Assembly (NCBI GenBank): GCA_031255425.1
Contig: JAIRSN010000012.1
Location: 1 to 8,939 of the forward strand
Length of the DNA stretch: 8,939 nucleotides
Reading direction: 5' to 3'
DNA from: Dysgonamonadaceae bacterium
GTDB taxonomy: Bacteria > Bacteroidota > Bacteroidia > Bacteroidales > Azobacteroidaceae
The notes below the pieces were generated by a model, which saw only the letters and a list, made by a program, of their open reading frames with translations, made no database searches and was not told where the DNA came from. Positions 1-7,029 of this stretch are shown one piece after another; position 1 is the first letter of the stretch, and each line of letters opens with the position of its first letter. The translations under genes and the position numbers were made by a program.

Positions 1-34
1 CCGGCCTAGGCTTCGAGGCGGAAATAACCGCTCG

Positions 35-103
35 ATGCCGACGGCGTTAAAAACGGATTACTGTTTGAGCGAAGCGAGTTGTAATCCGTTTAGCCGGCGG
101 CAT
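35..103. repeat. Large near-perfect inverted repeat (hairpin)
   Basis: Seen directly: three paired blocks fold this stretch into one hairpin. ATGCCG 35-40 pairs with CGGCAT 98-103, CGGC 42-45 with GCCG 93-96, and AAACGGATTAC 51-61 with GTAATCCGTTT 81-91. That is 21 pairs with one mismatch and a small bulge, around a 19-nt loop (62-80) that contains GAGCGAAGCGAG. No gene covers it. It may end transcription from a gene lying before the window or be a dispersed intergenic repeat; there is no T-tract after the stem, so a simple intrinsic terminator is not clear. Confidence 0.6.
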
Positions 104-127
104 CAGAGCGGTCCGCCAAGAAGCCAA

Positions 128-173
128 GCCTTGATCTTTTTTGGTTCTTTTTTGCATCAAGGCAAAAAAGAAC
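128..173. terminator. A/T-armed hairpin with a competing stem, terminator-like
   Basis: Seen directly: GTTCTTTTTTGC 144-155 is perfectly complementary to GCAAAAAAGAAC 162-173, with a 6-nt loop. A second stem, GCCTTGAT 128-135 with ATCAAGGC 156-163, uses part of the same right arm, so the two cannot form together. The T-rich and A-rich arms could act as a terminator on either strand, most likely ending transcription that enters from the left. It lies upstream of the proposed operon start, so it would not be in that transcript. Role inferred. Confidence 0.45.
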
Positions 174-231
174 AATCAGGCAAGCCGGAGGCGGCGCCTG
201 AAAGAAAAGAATCCTATACATCACCAATGGT

Positions 232-253
232 AAAAGCGGCTGCGCCGCTGTTT
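232..253. repeat. Short GC-rich hairpin before the operon promoter
   Basis: Seen directly: AGCGGC 235-240 pairs with GCCGCT 244-249 around a TGC loop. The A-run before and the T-run after extend the stem with one mismatch. It ends about 36 nt before the -7 box. It could be a second terminator-like structure insulating the operon or a small repeat. No protein or operator assignment is possible from sequence alone. Confidence 0.35.
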
Positions 254-289
254 CATCCCCCCCTATATACACAGGTAAAAAAATATTAC

Positions 290-297
290 TACCTTTG
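290..297 (+). promoter_or_regulatory. Bacteroidetes-type -7 box, operon promoter
   Basis: TACCTTTG matches the Bacteroidetes sigma-ABfr -7 consensus TAnnTTTG exactly. Transcription would start near 302-306, giving an AT-rich 5' leader of about 45 nt before the GTG at 349. A clear -33 TTTG element is not visible at the expected distance, so strength is uncertain. Position just in front of the first gene of the operon supports the call. Confidence 0.6.
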
Positions 298-348
298 TCA
301 TAAATAAATAAAAACACGAATCTCATTTCGTTCAAAAAACGATAAAAA

Positions 349-1881
349 GTGAAAATAACAACAGACACTCTTCGCCTCGATCAAGTAGAGGCAATAGTAT
401 TTAAGAAAGAAAAAATAGTCCTGGAAAAAGACGTGCCGGACAAGGTAAGGGAAGGCTTTGATTTCCTCCGGAAATTCTCGGACGAAAAACTGATCTACGG
501 CATCAATACCGGATTCGGACCTATGGCGCAATACCGGGTCAACGATGCCTTCCGGACGCAATTACAGTACAACCTTATCCGCAGCCATTGCACCGGGACC
601 GGCGAATTGTTGCCCGGACAGTATGTCAAAGCCATTATGCTTGCCCGGTTAAACACTTTCCTGCAAGGCTATTCCGGCGTACATCCGGACGTGATTCACC
701 TGCTGACCGAGTTTATCAACCGCGACATCACCCCCCTGATCTTCGAACATGGAAGCGTCGGCGCAAGTGGCGACCTGGTGCAACTGGCGCATATCGCCCT
801 GTGTCTGATCGGGGAAGGCGAGGTGATCTACGAAGGACAACGGTGCCCGGCGCAAAAGGTGTTGGAACAATTGCACCTGAAACCCCTTCAAATGCATATC
901 CGGGAAGGGCTTGCGCTGGTCAACGGGACGTCGGCGATGACCGGCATCGGGTTGATCAACCTTATCTACGCAAAGAAATTGCTGCAATGGGCGGTCATCT
1001 CCTCCTGTATGCTCAACGAAATAACAGCCTCTTTCGACGACTATTTCTCCGTCGAACTAAACCGGGCAAAGCTGCATCCGGGGCAACAACGCATCGCGGA
1101 ACAAATGCGGAACACCCTCTCCGGAACCCGGCGGATAAGGAAGCGGGAAGATTATTTTTACCGGCACCGCACGGAAGAAGCATACATCCGGGACAAAGTG
1201 CAGGAATACTATTCCCTGCGGTGCGTGCCGCAAATCTTAGGTCCCGTAGCGGATGAGATTGAGAACGCCGAAACGGTATTAATCCGTGAAGTCAATTCGG
1301 CGAGCGACAACCCGGTAGTCGACCGGACGGCGGGGAATGTTTTTCACGGGGGAAATTTCCACGGCGACTACATCTCCTTCGAAATGGATAAACTAAAAAT
1401 AGCCATCACCCGCCTGACAATGCTCGCCGAAAGGCAGATGAATTATTTGTTCCACGACCGGATCAACAATATCCTTCCGCCCTTTGTCAACCTGGGCGTG
1501 AAAGGGCTGAACTACGGGCTGCAAGCCGCCCAGTTTACGGCGACCTCCACCACTGCCGAGTCGCAAACCCTGTCCAACCCGATGTATGTCCACAGCATAC
1601 CCAACAACAACGACAACCAGGACATTGTGAGCATGGGAACCAATGCCGCCCAGCTAACAAAGACCGTGATCGAAAACGCCTTCCAGGTGTTGAGCATCCA
1701 CTTTATGGCGATCGTCCAGGCGGTTGATTACCTGAAAATACAGGAACTCCTTTCGGATACCGGGAAAGAAATTTATGCAGATATACGTTCGTTCCTGCCC
1801 CTGTTTATCGAAGATACCCCCAAGTATCCGGACATAGAAAGAATGAACCGTTATTTAAAGGAGAAAGAAATAGCCATTTAA
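349..1881 (+). CDS. Tyrosine ammonia-lyase (HAL/PAL family, MIO enzyme)
   Basis: Converts L-tyrosine to 4-coumarate and ammonia in the cytoplasm; 4-coumarate is the likely aryl starter for the polyketide made by the rest of the operon. The 510 residues match the usual bacterial HAL/TAL length. Ala139-Ser140-Gly141 in GSVGASGD forms the MIO electrophile. Tyr50 in YGINTGFG, Asn192 in NGTS and Tyr288-Arg291 in YYSLRC are the expected active-site residues. His80 (RSHC) is at the substrate-selecting position; it is compatible with TAL and also with histidine ammonia-lyase. TAL is preferred because long segments (for example HSIPNNNDNQDIVSMGTN) match the F. johnsoniae TAL as I remember it, and because a polyketide operon follows. 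The start is GTG 349; no in-frame ATG fits better, and the protein begins as relatives do. The next gene follows after 22 nt. Confidence 0.88.
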   Translation: MKITTDTLRLDQVEAIVFKKEKIVLEKDVPDKVREGFDFLRKFSDEKLIYGINTGFGPMAQYRVNDAFRTQLQYNLIRSHCTGTGELLPGQYVKAIMLARLNTFLQGYSGVHPDVIHLLTEFINRDITPLIFEHGSVGASGDLVQLAHIALCLIGEGEVIYEGQRCPAQKVLEQLHLKPLQMHIREGLALVNGTSAMTGIGLINLIYAKKLLQWAVISSCMLNEITASFDDYFSVELNRAKLHPGQQRIAEQMRNTLSGTRRIRKREDYFYRHRTEEAYIRDKVQEYYSLRCVPQILGPVADEIENAETVLIREVNSASDNPVVDRTAGNVFHGGNFHGDYISFEMDKLKIAITRLTMLAERQMNYLFHDRINNILPPFVNLGVKGLNYGLQAAQFTATSTTAESQTLSNPMYVHSIPNNNDNQDIVSMGTNAAQLTKTVIENAFQVLSIHFMAIVQAVDYLKIQELLSDTGKEIYADIRSFLPLFIEDTPKYPDIERMNRYLKEKEIAI

Positions 1882-1903
1882 AACATCATAAAGCAACAAA
1901 ACA

Positions 1904-2629
1904 ATGAAGAGATACGCTTTAGTCACCGGAGGTTCCAGAGGAATAGGAAGAGCCGCCGCCGTTAAATTAGCCTCCATGGGCTATTCCGTCATTATCAATT
2001 ATAAATCCAACGAAGAAGAAGCCCAGAAAACAGTCGACATCATTGCCGGAAACGGAGGCGAAGCCCGGCTGATGCGGTTCGACGTCGGAAACACCAACGA
2101 AACAACCGCGGCACTGGACGAATGGATGGAGCAACACAAAGAGGCTTACATCGAAGTACTGGTCAACAATGCAGGCATCCGCAAGGACAACCTGCTGTTT
2201 TGGATGAGCGACGAGGAATGGAACCCGGTTATCCAGACAAACCTGAACGGGACGTTTTACATCACCCGCGCCCTGATCAAATACATGCTGAACAGGAAAT
2301 ACGGGCGCATCATCAACATCGTTTCCATTTCGGGAATAAACGGATTGGCGGGGCAAACCAACTATTCCGCCGCCAAAGCAGGGATTATCGGGCTGACCAA
2401 AGCCCTGTCGCTGGAGGCGGCAAAGAAAAAAGTAACCGTCAACGCCATCGCACCCGGGTTTATCGAGACGGATATGACCAAAGACCTGGCGCAGGAAGAA
2501 CTGAAAAAACGAATCCCCGCCGGGCGTTTCGGGAAAGCGGAAGAAGTCGCGGACCTGATCGGTTTCCTGGCATCCGGCAACGCCTCGTACATCACCGGAC
2601 AAATCATCGGGATTAGTGGCGGGTTATGA
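1904..2629 (+). CDS. fabG: 3-ketoacyl-ACP reductase, FabG-like SDR
   Basis: NADPH-dependent reduction of the beta-keto group of an ACP-bound chain, the step before dehydration to each double bond. A classic short-chain dehydrogenase of 241 residues. It has the cofactor motif TGGSRGIG at 7-14 region, NNAG at 88-91, Asn114, Ser141, and Tyr154-x3-Lys158, which together form the catalytic tetrad. PGFIETDM near 184-191 and the C-terminal ITGQIIGISGG are typical of FabG. ATG 1904 lies 22 nt after the ammonia-lyase stop. It is probably a pathway-dedicated paralogue rather than the housekeeping FabG, because it sits inside the operon between the lyase and a ketosynthase; this is inference. The ketosynthase follows after 37 nt. 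Confidence 0.88.
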   Translation: MKRYALVTGGSRGIGRAAAVKLASMGYSVIINYKSNEEEAQKTVDIIAGNGGEARLMRFDVGNTNETTAALDEWMEQHKEAYIEVLVNNAGIRKDNLLFWMSDEEWNPVIQTNLNGTFYITRALIKYMLNRKYGRIINIVSISGINGLAGQTNYSAAKAGIIGLTKALSLEAAKKKVTVNAIAPGFIETDMTKDLAQEELKKRIPAGRFGKAEEVADLIGFLASGNASYITGQIIGISGGL

Positions 2630-2638
2630 TTTTTTTAA

Positions 2639-2646
2639 TATCTTTG
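2639..2646 (+). promoter_or_regulatory. Possible internal Bacteroidetes -7 box before ketosynthase 1
   Basis: TATCTTTG is an exact TAnnTTTG match in the 37-nt gap between the reductase stop (2629) and the ketosynthase ATG (2667). This is one of the widest gaps in the operon. It would start transcription near 2651-2655, with a leader of only about 12-16 nt. No clear -33 TTTG is seen, so chance occurrence in an AT-rich gap is possible. Confidence 0.4.
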
Positions 2647-2666
2647 CATTTTTTACAATCAATCAC

Positions 2667-3887
2667 ATGAAAAGAGTCGTTATCACCGGTATGGGAATTT
2701 ATTCCTGTATCGGTAAAAACATAGAAGAAGTCCGGAACGCATTGTACGAAGGGAAATCCGGTATCGGCATCGACCCGGCACGGAAGGAATACGGCTACCG
2801 TTCCCCGTTGACCGGAATCGTCGAACGCCCCGTATTAAAAGGATTGCTCGACCGGCGGTTGCGCGTCGGCATGGCGGAAGAAGGGGAATATGCTTACCTC
2901 GCTACGCTGGAAGCCTTCCGGATGGCTGGAATTGATCCGGACTACCTCGAAAAAAACGAAACCGGTATTTTCTACGGAAACGATTCCTCCGCCAAGGCGG
3001 TGATCGAATCGAATCACATCATGGAAGCGAAAAGGGATACGGCTCTGCTGGGGTCGGGCGCCGTTTTCCAGTCCATGAACTCGACCGTGACGATGAATCT
3101 CTCGACCATCTTCAAACTGCGGGGCGTCAACATGACGATCAGCGCCGCATGTGCCAGCGGTTCCCATTCCATCGGTTTGGGCTATATGTTTATCAAACAG
3201 GGGCTGCAAGACCTGGTGTTGTGCGGCGGAGCGCAGGAAACGAACCTTTATTCCATGGCGAGTTTCGATGCCCTGAACGCCTTCTCCGTCCGGACCGGCG
3301 AACCTGCCAAAGCCTCCCGCCCGTTCGATGCAACGAGGGACGGCTTGATTCCCAGTGGCGGAGCCGCCAGCCTGTTGCTGGAAGACTACGAACACGCCCT
3401 CAAACGCGGCGCGCCGATTCTCGCCGAAGTAGCCGGCTACGGCTTTTCTTCCAACGGAAAACAAATCTCCCAGCCCAGCGACGAAGGCTGCTTTATCGCC
3501 ATGGAAAGGGCGTTGAAAGACGCCGGCGTAGCCCCGTCCGACATCGACTATGTAAACGCTCACGCAACCTCCACCCCGCAAGGCGATATGTTTGAAGCCA
3601 TCGCGTTGGACGCCCTTTTCGGGAAGTCGCGCCCCCTGATCAGCTCGACCAAATCCATGACCGGGCACGAGTGCTGGATGGCAGGCGCCAGCGAAGTACT
3701 GTACTCGGTGTTGATGATGCAAAACGCTTTCGTCGCCCCGAATATCAATTTCGAGCAACCGGACGAATATTCCTGCAAACTCAATATCGCCACTCAAACG
3801 ATAGAAAAAGAAATCAATTTGTTGTTGTCCAACTCCTTTGGATTCGGAGGAACCAACAGCGCCCTGGTAATAAGAAAAATGAACTAA
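2667..3887 (+). CDS. Beta-ketoacyl-ACP synthase (KAS II/FabF type), ketosynthase 1
   Basis: Decarboxylative condensation of malonyl-ACP with the growing acyl chain. The 406 residues are the normal FabF-type length. The full catalytic triad is visible: Cys162 in AACASGSHS, His299 in NAHATSTPQGD and His334 in TKSMTGHECWMAGA, with Lys329 also in place. The C-terminal SNSFGFGGTNSALV is the usual glycine-rich loop. The start is set at ATG 2667 (MKRVVITGMG, the standard KAS opening). The reading frame stays open back to ATG 2616, but those 17 extra codons are AT-rich, overlap the reductase end and contain the -7 box. By position and conserved residues it is the canonical elongating enzyme of the operon, like the ketosynthases of aryl-polyene and flexirubin clusters. 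It may pair with ketosynthase 2 as a heterodimer (inference). The ACP gene follows after 13 nt. Confidence 0.88.
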   Translation: MKRVVITGMGIYSCIGKNIEEVRNALYEGKSGIGIDPARKEYGYRSPLTGIVERPVLKGLLDRRLRVGMAEEGEYAYLATLEAFRMAGIDPDYLEKNETGIFYGNDSSAKAVIESNHIMEAKRDTALLGSGAVFQSMNSTVTMNLSTIFKLRGVNMTISAACASGSHSIGLGYMFIKQGLQDLVLCGGAQETNLYSMASFDALNAFSVRTGEPAKASRPFDATRDGLIPSGGAASLLLEDYEHALKRGAPILAEVAGYGFSSNGKQISQPSDEGCFIAMERALKDAGVAPSDIDYVNAHATSTPQGDMFEAIALDALFGKSRPLISSTKSMTGHECWMAGASEVLYSVLMMQNAFVAPNINFEQPDEYSCKLNIATQTIEKEINLLLSNSFGFGGTNSALVIRKMN

Positions 3888-3900
3888 TAATCCCAATTTT

Positions 3901-4149
3901 ATGAAAAGAGAAGAAATAGACGAAATCGTAAAAAAGTTTTTAATTGAAGACCTGGAAGTAGAGGAAGAAACCATCGCTCCCGATGCCTCCCTGAAAGACG
4001 ACTTAAATATCGACAGCCTTGACTTTGTGGATATTGTGGTGATCGTGGAACGGAACTTCGGCTTCAAAATCCAGGCGGAAGAAATGACGGACGTGCAAAC
4101 GTTGAGCCAGTTTTGCGATTATATCGAATCGAAAGTTGAAGGCAACTGA
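3901..4149 (+). CDS. Acyl carrier protein
   Basis: Small acidic carrier of 82 residues. The phosphopantetheine attachment serine is Ser39 in the motif DLNIDSLDFVDIV, which matches the D-S-L signature of type II ACPs. It would tether the coumaroyl starter and polyene intermediates for the ketosynthases, reductase and dehydratase around it. It needs a phosphopantetheinyl transferase, which is not encoded in the window. ATG 3901 lies 13 nt after ketosynthase 1. Its last 14 nt overlap the acyltransferase start, suggesting translational coupling. It is the only carrier protein seen here, whereas described aryl-polyene clusters of proteobacteria have two (known from the literature on that system). 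Confidence 0.9.
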   Translation: MKREEIDEIVKKFLIEDLEVEEETIAPDASLKDDLNIDSLDFVDIVVIVERNFGFKIQAEEMTDVQTLSQFCDYIESKVEGN

Positions 4150-5050
4150 ACAACCCACCGAAGGCCGGAAGTGGAGGGGCTACACCGGAGGTAGCTTTTG
4201 GGGACAATGGAGTCTTATTCTTCTTTTCAAACGGTCGGATGTGCGCCTGGGTTATTTCCTGATGGCGCTGGTGGTTCCTTTCTACATGCTTTTTTCCTGC
4301 AAAAACCGCCGGGCAATCTTTTCTTATTTTCGAAAACAATGGGGATTTTCCACCTGGAAATCGCTGGTGAAAACCTACCGGAATCATTTTGTTTTCGGGC
4401 AAATCATACTGGACCGGTTCGCCGTTTTCGCCAAAGGGAAGAACCGCTTTGAGGTGGAAATCATCGGCAACGAACACTTTTCCCGTTTGACAAACAGCGA
4501 AAAAGGGTTTATTATCGCCGGTTCGCACATCGGGAACTTCGAAATTGCCGGCTACCTGCTTCCTTCGGAAAAGAAAGCAATCAATGCCCTGATTTACCCG
4601 GGCGAAACAAAGGTGGTGCAGAAAAACCGGAGCGGGATACTGGAAAACAACAACGTCCACCTTATTCCGGTATTGAACGATCTGTCGCACCTCTTTGCCG
4701 TCAACGCGGCTTTGCAAAGGGGCGAAATCGTCAGCATGCCCTGCGACCGGAATTTCGGTTCCGCCAAATGCGTGGAGTGTCACTTCCTGAACGGGAAGGC
4801 AGACTTCCCCATCGGGGCTTTTGCGCTGGCGACTCACCTGGACGTGGAGGTGCTTTCTGTTTTTGTTATCAAGCAAACGAATAAAAAATATACCGTGTAT
4901 GTGAAGCCGGTCGAAATCGAAGGCAGGGATTTGCCGGCGACCCACCGGGAAAAGATAGAACGGTACGTCCGTTCGTTTGCAAAAGAAATGGAAAACATTG
5001 TCCGCCAATACCCGGAACAATGGTTTAATTTCTATCCGTTCTGGAAATAA
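4136..5050 (+). CDS. LpxL/HtrB-like lysophospholipid acyltransferase family protein
   Basis: Membrane-associated acyltransferase of 304 residues, the usual family size. It opens with the family-typical W-x-G-x-T-G-G-S segment (KWRGYTGGSFWG, 12-23). A hydrophobic helix follows at about 36-54 (VRLGYFLMALVVPFYMLF). The catalytic HX4E motif is His131-Glu136 in GSHIGNFE. A conserved CDRNFG segment lies near 203-208, and the C-terminal YPEQWFNFYPFW resembles the PEQW motif of LpxL enzymes. It probably transfers an ACP-bound acyl chain, perhaps the finished aryl polyene, to a lipid or alcohol acceptor at the inner membrane; the acceptor cannot be read from sequence. The start is TTG 4136, overlapping the ACP by 14 nt. 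No in-frame ATG or GTG lies upstream of the conserved W, and this start leaves a plausible short leader. The methyltransferase follows after 26 nt. Confidence 0.82.
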   Translation: MKATEQPTEGRKWRGYTGGSFWGQWSLILLFKRSDVRLGYFLMALVVPFYMLFSCKNRRAIFSYFRKQWGFSTWKSLVKTYRNHFVFGQIILDRFAVFAKGKNRFEVEIIGNEHFSRLTNSEKGFIIAGSHIGNFEIAGYLLPSEKKAINALIYPGETKVVQKNRSGILENNNVHLIPVLNDLSHLFAVNAALQRGEIVSMPCDRNFGSAKCVECHFLNGKADFPIGAFALATHLDVEVLSVFVIKQTNKKYTVYVKPVEIEGRDLPATHREKIERYVRSFAKEMENIVRQYPEQWFNFYPFWK

Positions 5051-5076
5051 AATAACGTATCAAATACAATAAAACG

Positions 5077-6180
5077 ATGAAACTGTTTCCCGCATTAGAA
5101 AAGAAGTATTCCGAAGAAAAGCGGCGGGCGTTGGAAGCGCAACGGCTGGCGCATGAAATATCCTTCGGTCCGATTGTCTTCCAGGTGTCGCGCCTGATGG
5201 TCAAGACAGGGATTTTGCAAATGCTTCTGGATTCCGAGAAAGGTTTGACGATAAGCGAACTGGTCGAGAAAACCCGCCTGTCGCGCTATGCCGTACAAAC
5301 GCTGATGGAATCGTCGCTTACCATCGGAACCGTCCTCTACAAGGACGGCCGCTTCGAAACCTCCAAAGCCGGCTGGTTCCTGCTCAACGACCCGCTGGTC
5401 AAAGTGGACATGGATTTCAACCACGACGTCAACTACCTGGGCTGGTTCAACCTGGAGGAATCCCTGCTGAACGGCACGCCGGAGGGCTTGAAAGTGTTCG
5501 GCAACTGGAAGACCATCTACGAAGGCTTGTCCGAATTGCCCGAAAAGGTGCAGGAAAGCTGGTTCGGCTTCGACCATTTCTATTCCGACCGGTCTTTTGA
5601 AGACGCCTTGAAGATTGTGTTCGGGTTTTCGCCCCGGACATTGCTCGACGTGGGCGGAAACACCGGGCGGTGGGCGTTGCGTTGCACGGCCTGTCATCCG
5701 GAGGTGGCAGTCACCATCATGGATTTGCCGCAACAGTTGGAATTGATGAAAAAACAAACCGCCGGCGAAAAGGGCGCCGACCGGATCTCCGGCCACCCGG
5801 CAAACCTGCTGGACGAAAGCGTCCCCTTCCCCAAGGGCTTCGACGCCATCTGGATGAGCCAGTTCCTCGACTGCTTCTCGGAAGAAGAAGCGACCGGTAT
5901 CCTGGCAAGGGCGGCGGCAGCGATGGACAGCGACGCCCGGCTCTTTATCATGGAAACGTTCTGGGACCGGCAACGGTTCGAAACGGCGGCGTATTGCTTG
6001 ACGCAAATCAGCCTGTACTTCACCGCTATGGCCAACGGGAACAGCAAGATGTACCATTCCGAAGACCTGATCCGCTGCGTGGAAGCGGCAGGACTGCGCG
6101 TGGAGAAAATACACGACGGTTTGGGAAAAGGGCACTCCATTCTGATTTGTAAAAAAGAACGATGCGATTCGACGACGTAA
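5077..6180 (+). CDS. SAM-dependent methyltransferase, winged-helix O-methyltransferase type
   Basis: Architecture of the Methyltransf_2 kind. The N-terminal half is a helical and winged-helix dimerisation domain (about 25-110, with ISELVEKTRLSRYAVQTLMESS). The C-terminal half is a Rossmann SAM-binding domain with motif I LDVGGNTG at 190-197 region and the acidic residue of motif II at Asp216 (IMDLP). The C-terminal HSILICKK strand is typical. It would methylate the pathway product or aryl head. Where plant O-methyltransferases have the catalytic His of the HDWSDEE motif, this protein has Leu264 in FLDCFSEEE, so the chemistry could rely on another base or be C-methylation. The 367 residues are a normal length. 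ATG 5077 follows the acyltransferase after 26 nt, and the 3' end overlaps the hotdog gene by 19 nt. Family certain, substrate unknown. Confidence 0.8.
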   Translation: MKLFPALEKKYSEEKRRALEAQRLAHEISFGPIVFQVSRLMVKTGILQMLLDSEKGLTISELVEKTRLSRYAVQTLMESSLTIGTVLYKDGRFETSKAGWFLLNDPLVKVDMDFNHDVNYLGWFNLEESLLNGTPEGLKVFGNWKTIYEGLSELPEKVQESWFGFDHFYSDRSFEDALKIVFGFSPRTLLDVGGNTGRWALRCTACHPEVAVTIMDLPQQLELMKKQTAGEKGADRISGHPANLLDESVPFPKGFDAIWMSQFLDCFSEEEATGILARAAAAMDSDARLFIMETFWDRQRFETAAYCLTQISLYFTAMANGNSKMYHSEDLIRCVEAAGLRVEKIHDGLGKGHSILICKKERCDSTT

Positions 6181-6614
6181 ACGTTTTGGACATACTGCCG
6201 CAACAACCTCCGTTTGTGATGATTGACTCCCTTCTCTACTGCGACAGGAAAACAACAGAAACCGCTTTGCTGGTAAGCGCCGGGAATATTTTCGTGGAAA
6301 ACGGCTGCCTCTCCGAACCGGGATTAATCGAAAACATTGCCCAGACCTGCGCCGCACGCATGGGATATATCAATAAATACCTCTGTCGCGATACGGTGAA
6401 ACTGGGTTTTATCGGCGCGATACGCAACATGGAAATCACCCGCCTGCCGCAAACGGGGGAACGGCTGGCGACCCGGATCGATACGGTGGAGGAAATCTTC
6501 CAAATGACGCTGGTCAATGCCACGGTCCGGGCAGGCGGGGAGCTGATCGCTTCCTGCGAAATGAAAATCTCCCTCACGGACATAGACAGTAAAAACAATG
6601 GACAAGAACAATAA
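6162..6614 (+). CDS. FabZ-like hotdog protein, 3-hydroxyacyl-ACP dehydratase candidate
   Basis: Hotdog-fold protein of 150 residues and the only dehydratase candidate in the operon. ILPQQPPFVMIDSLL at 11-25 aligns with the FabZ opening LPHRxPFLLVDRVL, and EPGLIENIAQTCA at 52-64 with the FabZ segment that carries the catalytic acid (Glu57). The FabZ catalytic His is replaced by Gln14. FLAEIF-like strands and the late CEMKISL segment complete the fold. I recall similar LPQxxPFVMVD proteins in flexirubin clusters of Flavobacteria, so the change may be a family trait. It would dehydrate 3-hydroxyacyl-ACP to the enoyl chain, alone or with a partner subunit. ATG 6162 overlaps the methyltransferase by 19 nt, and its end overlaps the thioesterase by 17 nt. 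An inactive scaffold or starter-binding role is the alternative. Confidence 0.72.
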   Translation: MRFDDVNVLDILPQQPPFVMIDSLLYCDRKTTETALLVSAGNIFVENGCLSEPGLIENIAQTCAARMGYINKYLCRDTVKLGFIGAIRNMEITRLPQTGERLATRIDTVEEIFQMTLVNATVRAGGELIASCEMKISLTDIDSKNNGQEQ

Positions 6615-7029
6615 AACCTTAAGGGCTTCCAAAGAAATCGAAATCCGTTTCAGCGAAGTCGATTCCATGAACATCGTCTGGCACGGTTCATACGCCTTTT
6701 ATTTCGAAGACGCCCGCGAATGTTTCGGCGCCCAATACGGCTTGGGCTACCTCGACATTTTCGGGAACGGATACTACGCGCCGTTGGTCGAACTGAAATT
6801 CAACTACAAAAAGCCGCTGGTCTACGGAAGGAAAGCGCGGGTAAACATCGCGTTCCGCCCCACGGAAGCGGCAAAAATCATTTTCGATTACGAAATCACC
6901 GACCTTGTTGACGGCTCGCAGATTGCAACCGGCTATTCGATTCAGGTCTTTCTCGACAAACAGTACCAGCTTGTTTGGGCGAATCCGCCTTTCTACGAAG
7001 AATGGAAGCGGAAAATGGGACTGCTATGA
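6598..7029 (+). CDS. 4HBT/YbgC-type acyl thioesterase (hotdog fold)
   Basis: A 143-residue hotdog protein. The segment RFSEVDSMNIVWHGSYAFYFEDAR at 17-40 is the signature of 4-hydroxybenzoyl-CoA thioesterase and YbgC relatives. Asp22 is at the catalytic aspartate position, followed by the conserved His29-Gly30 and Tyr32 and the helix with Glu37. The likely role is hydrolysis of an acyl-ACP or acyl-CoA thioester, either releasing the finished chain or clearing misprimed carriers. Similar small thioesterases accompany aryl-polyene and flexirubin clusters. ATG 6598 lies inside the preceding hotdog gene (17-nt overlap). The stop TGA shares four bases with the ATG of ketosynthase 2, so all three are probably translated in a coupled way. 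Two adjacent hotdog proteins could form a mixed complex, which is speculation. Confidence 0.8.
   Translation: MDKNNKTLRASKEIEIRFSEVDSMNIVWHGSYAFYFEDARECFGAQYGLGYLDIFGNGYYAPLVELKFNYKKPLVYGRKARVNIAFRPTEAAKIIFDYEITDLVDGSQIATGYSIQVFLDKQYQLVWANPPFYEEWKRKMGLL

Noticed and set aside
35..368. Short open frames in the leader (35-307 + and 90-368 -)
   Set aside because: They cross hairpins and the operon promoter and show no protein-like composition.
588..1256. Open frame of 222 codons on the plus strand inside the ammonia-lyase gene
   Set aside because: It is a +1-type shadow of the ammonia-lyase; its Arg-rich translation matches no family.
349..1881. Histidine ammonia-lyase (HutH) for histidine catabolism
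   Set aside because: Possible by family, but no hut genes are near, the operon is a polyketide pathway, and long segments match the known Flavobacterium tyrosine ammonia-lyase as remembered.
2835..4067. Long open frame of 410 codons on the minus strand across ketosynthase 1
   Set aside because: It lies antisense to a gene with a full catalytic triad and a clear family match. Its translation shows no recognisable domain and looks like a codon-bias shadow.
5095..6357. Long open frame of 420 codons on the minus strand across the methyltransferase
   Set aside because: It is antisense to the methyltransferase and hotdog genes, and its translation is low-complexity and resembles no family.
6975..7025. 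N-terminal extension of ketosynthase 2 from TTG 6975
   Set aside because: The extension lies fully within the thioesterase gene; ATG 7026 in an ATGA overlap is a better start and gives a KAS-like N terminus.
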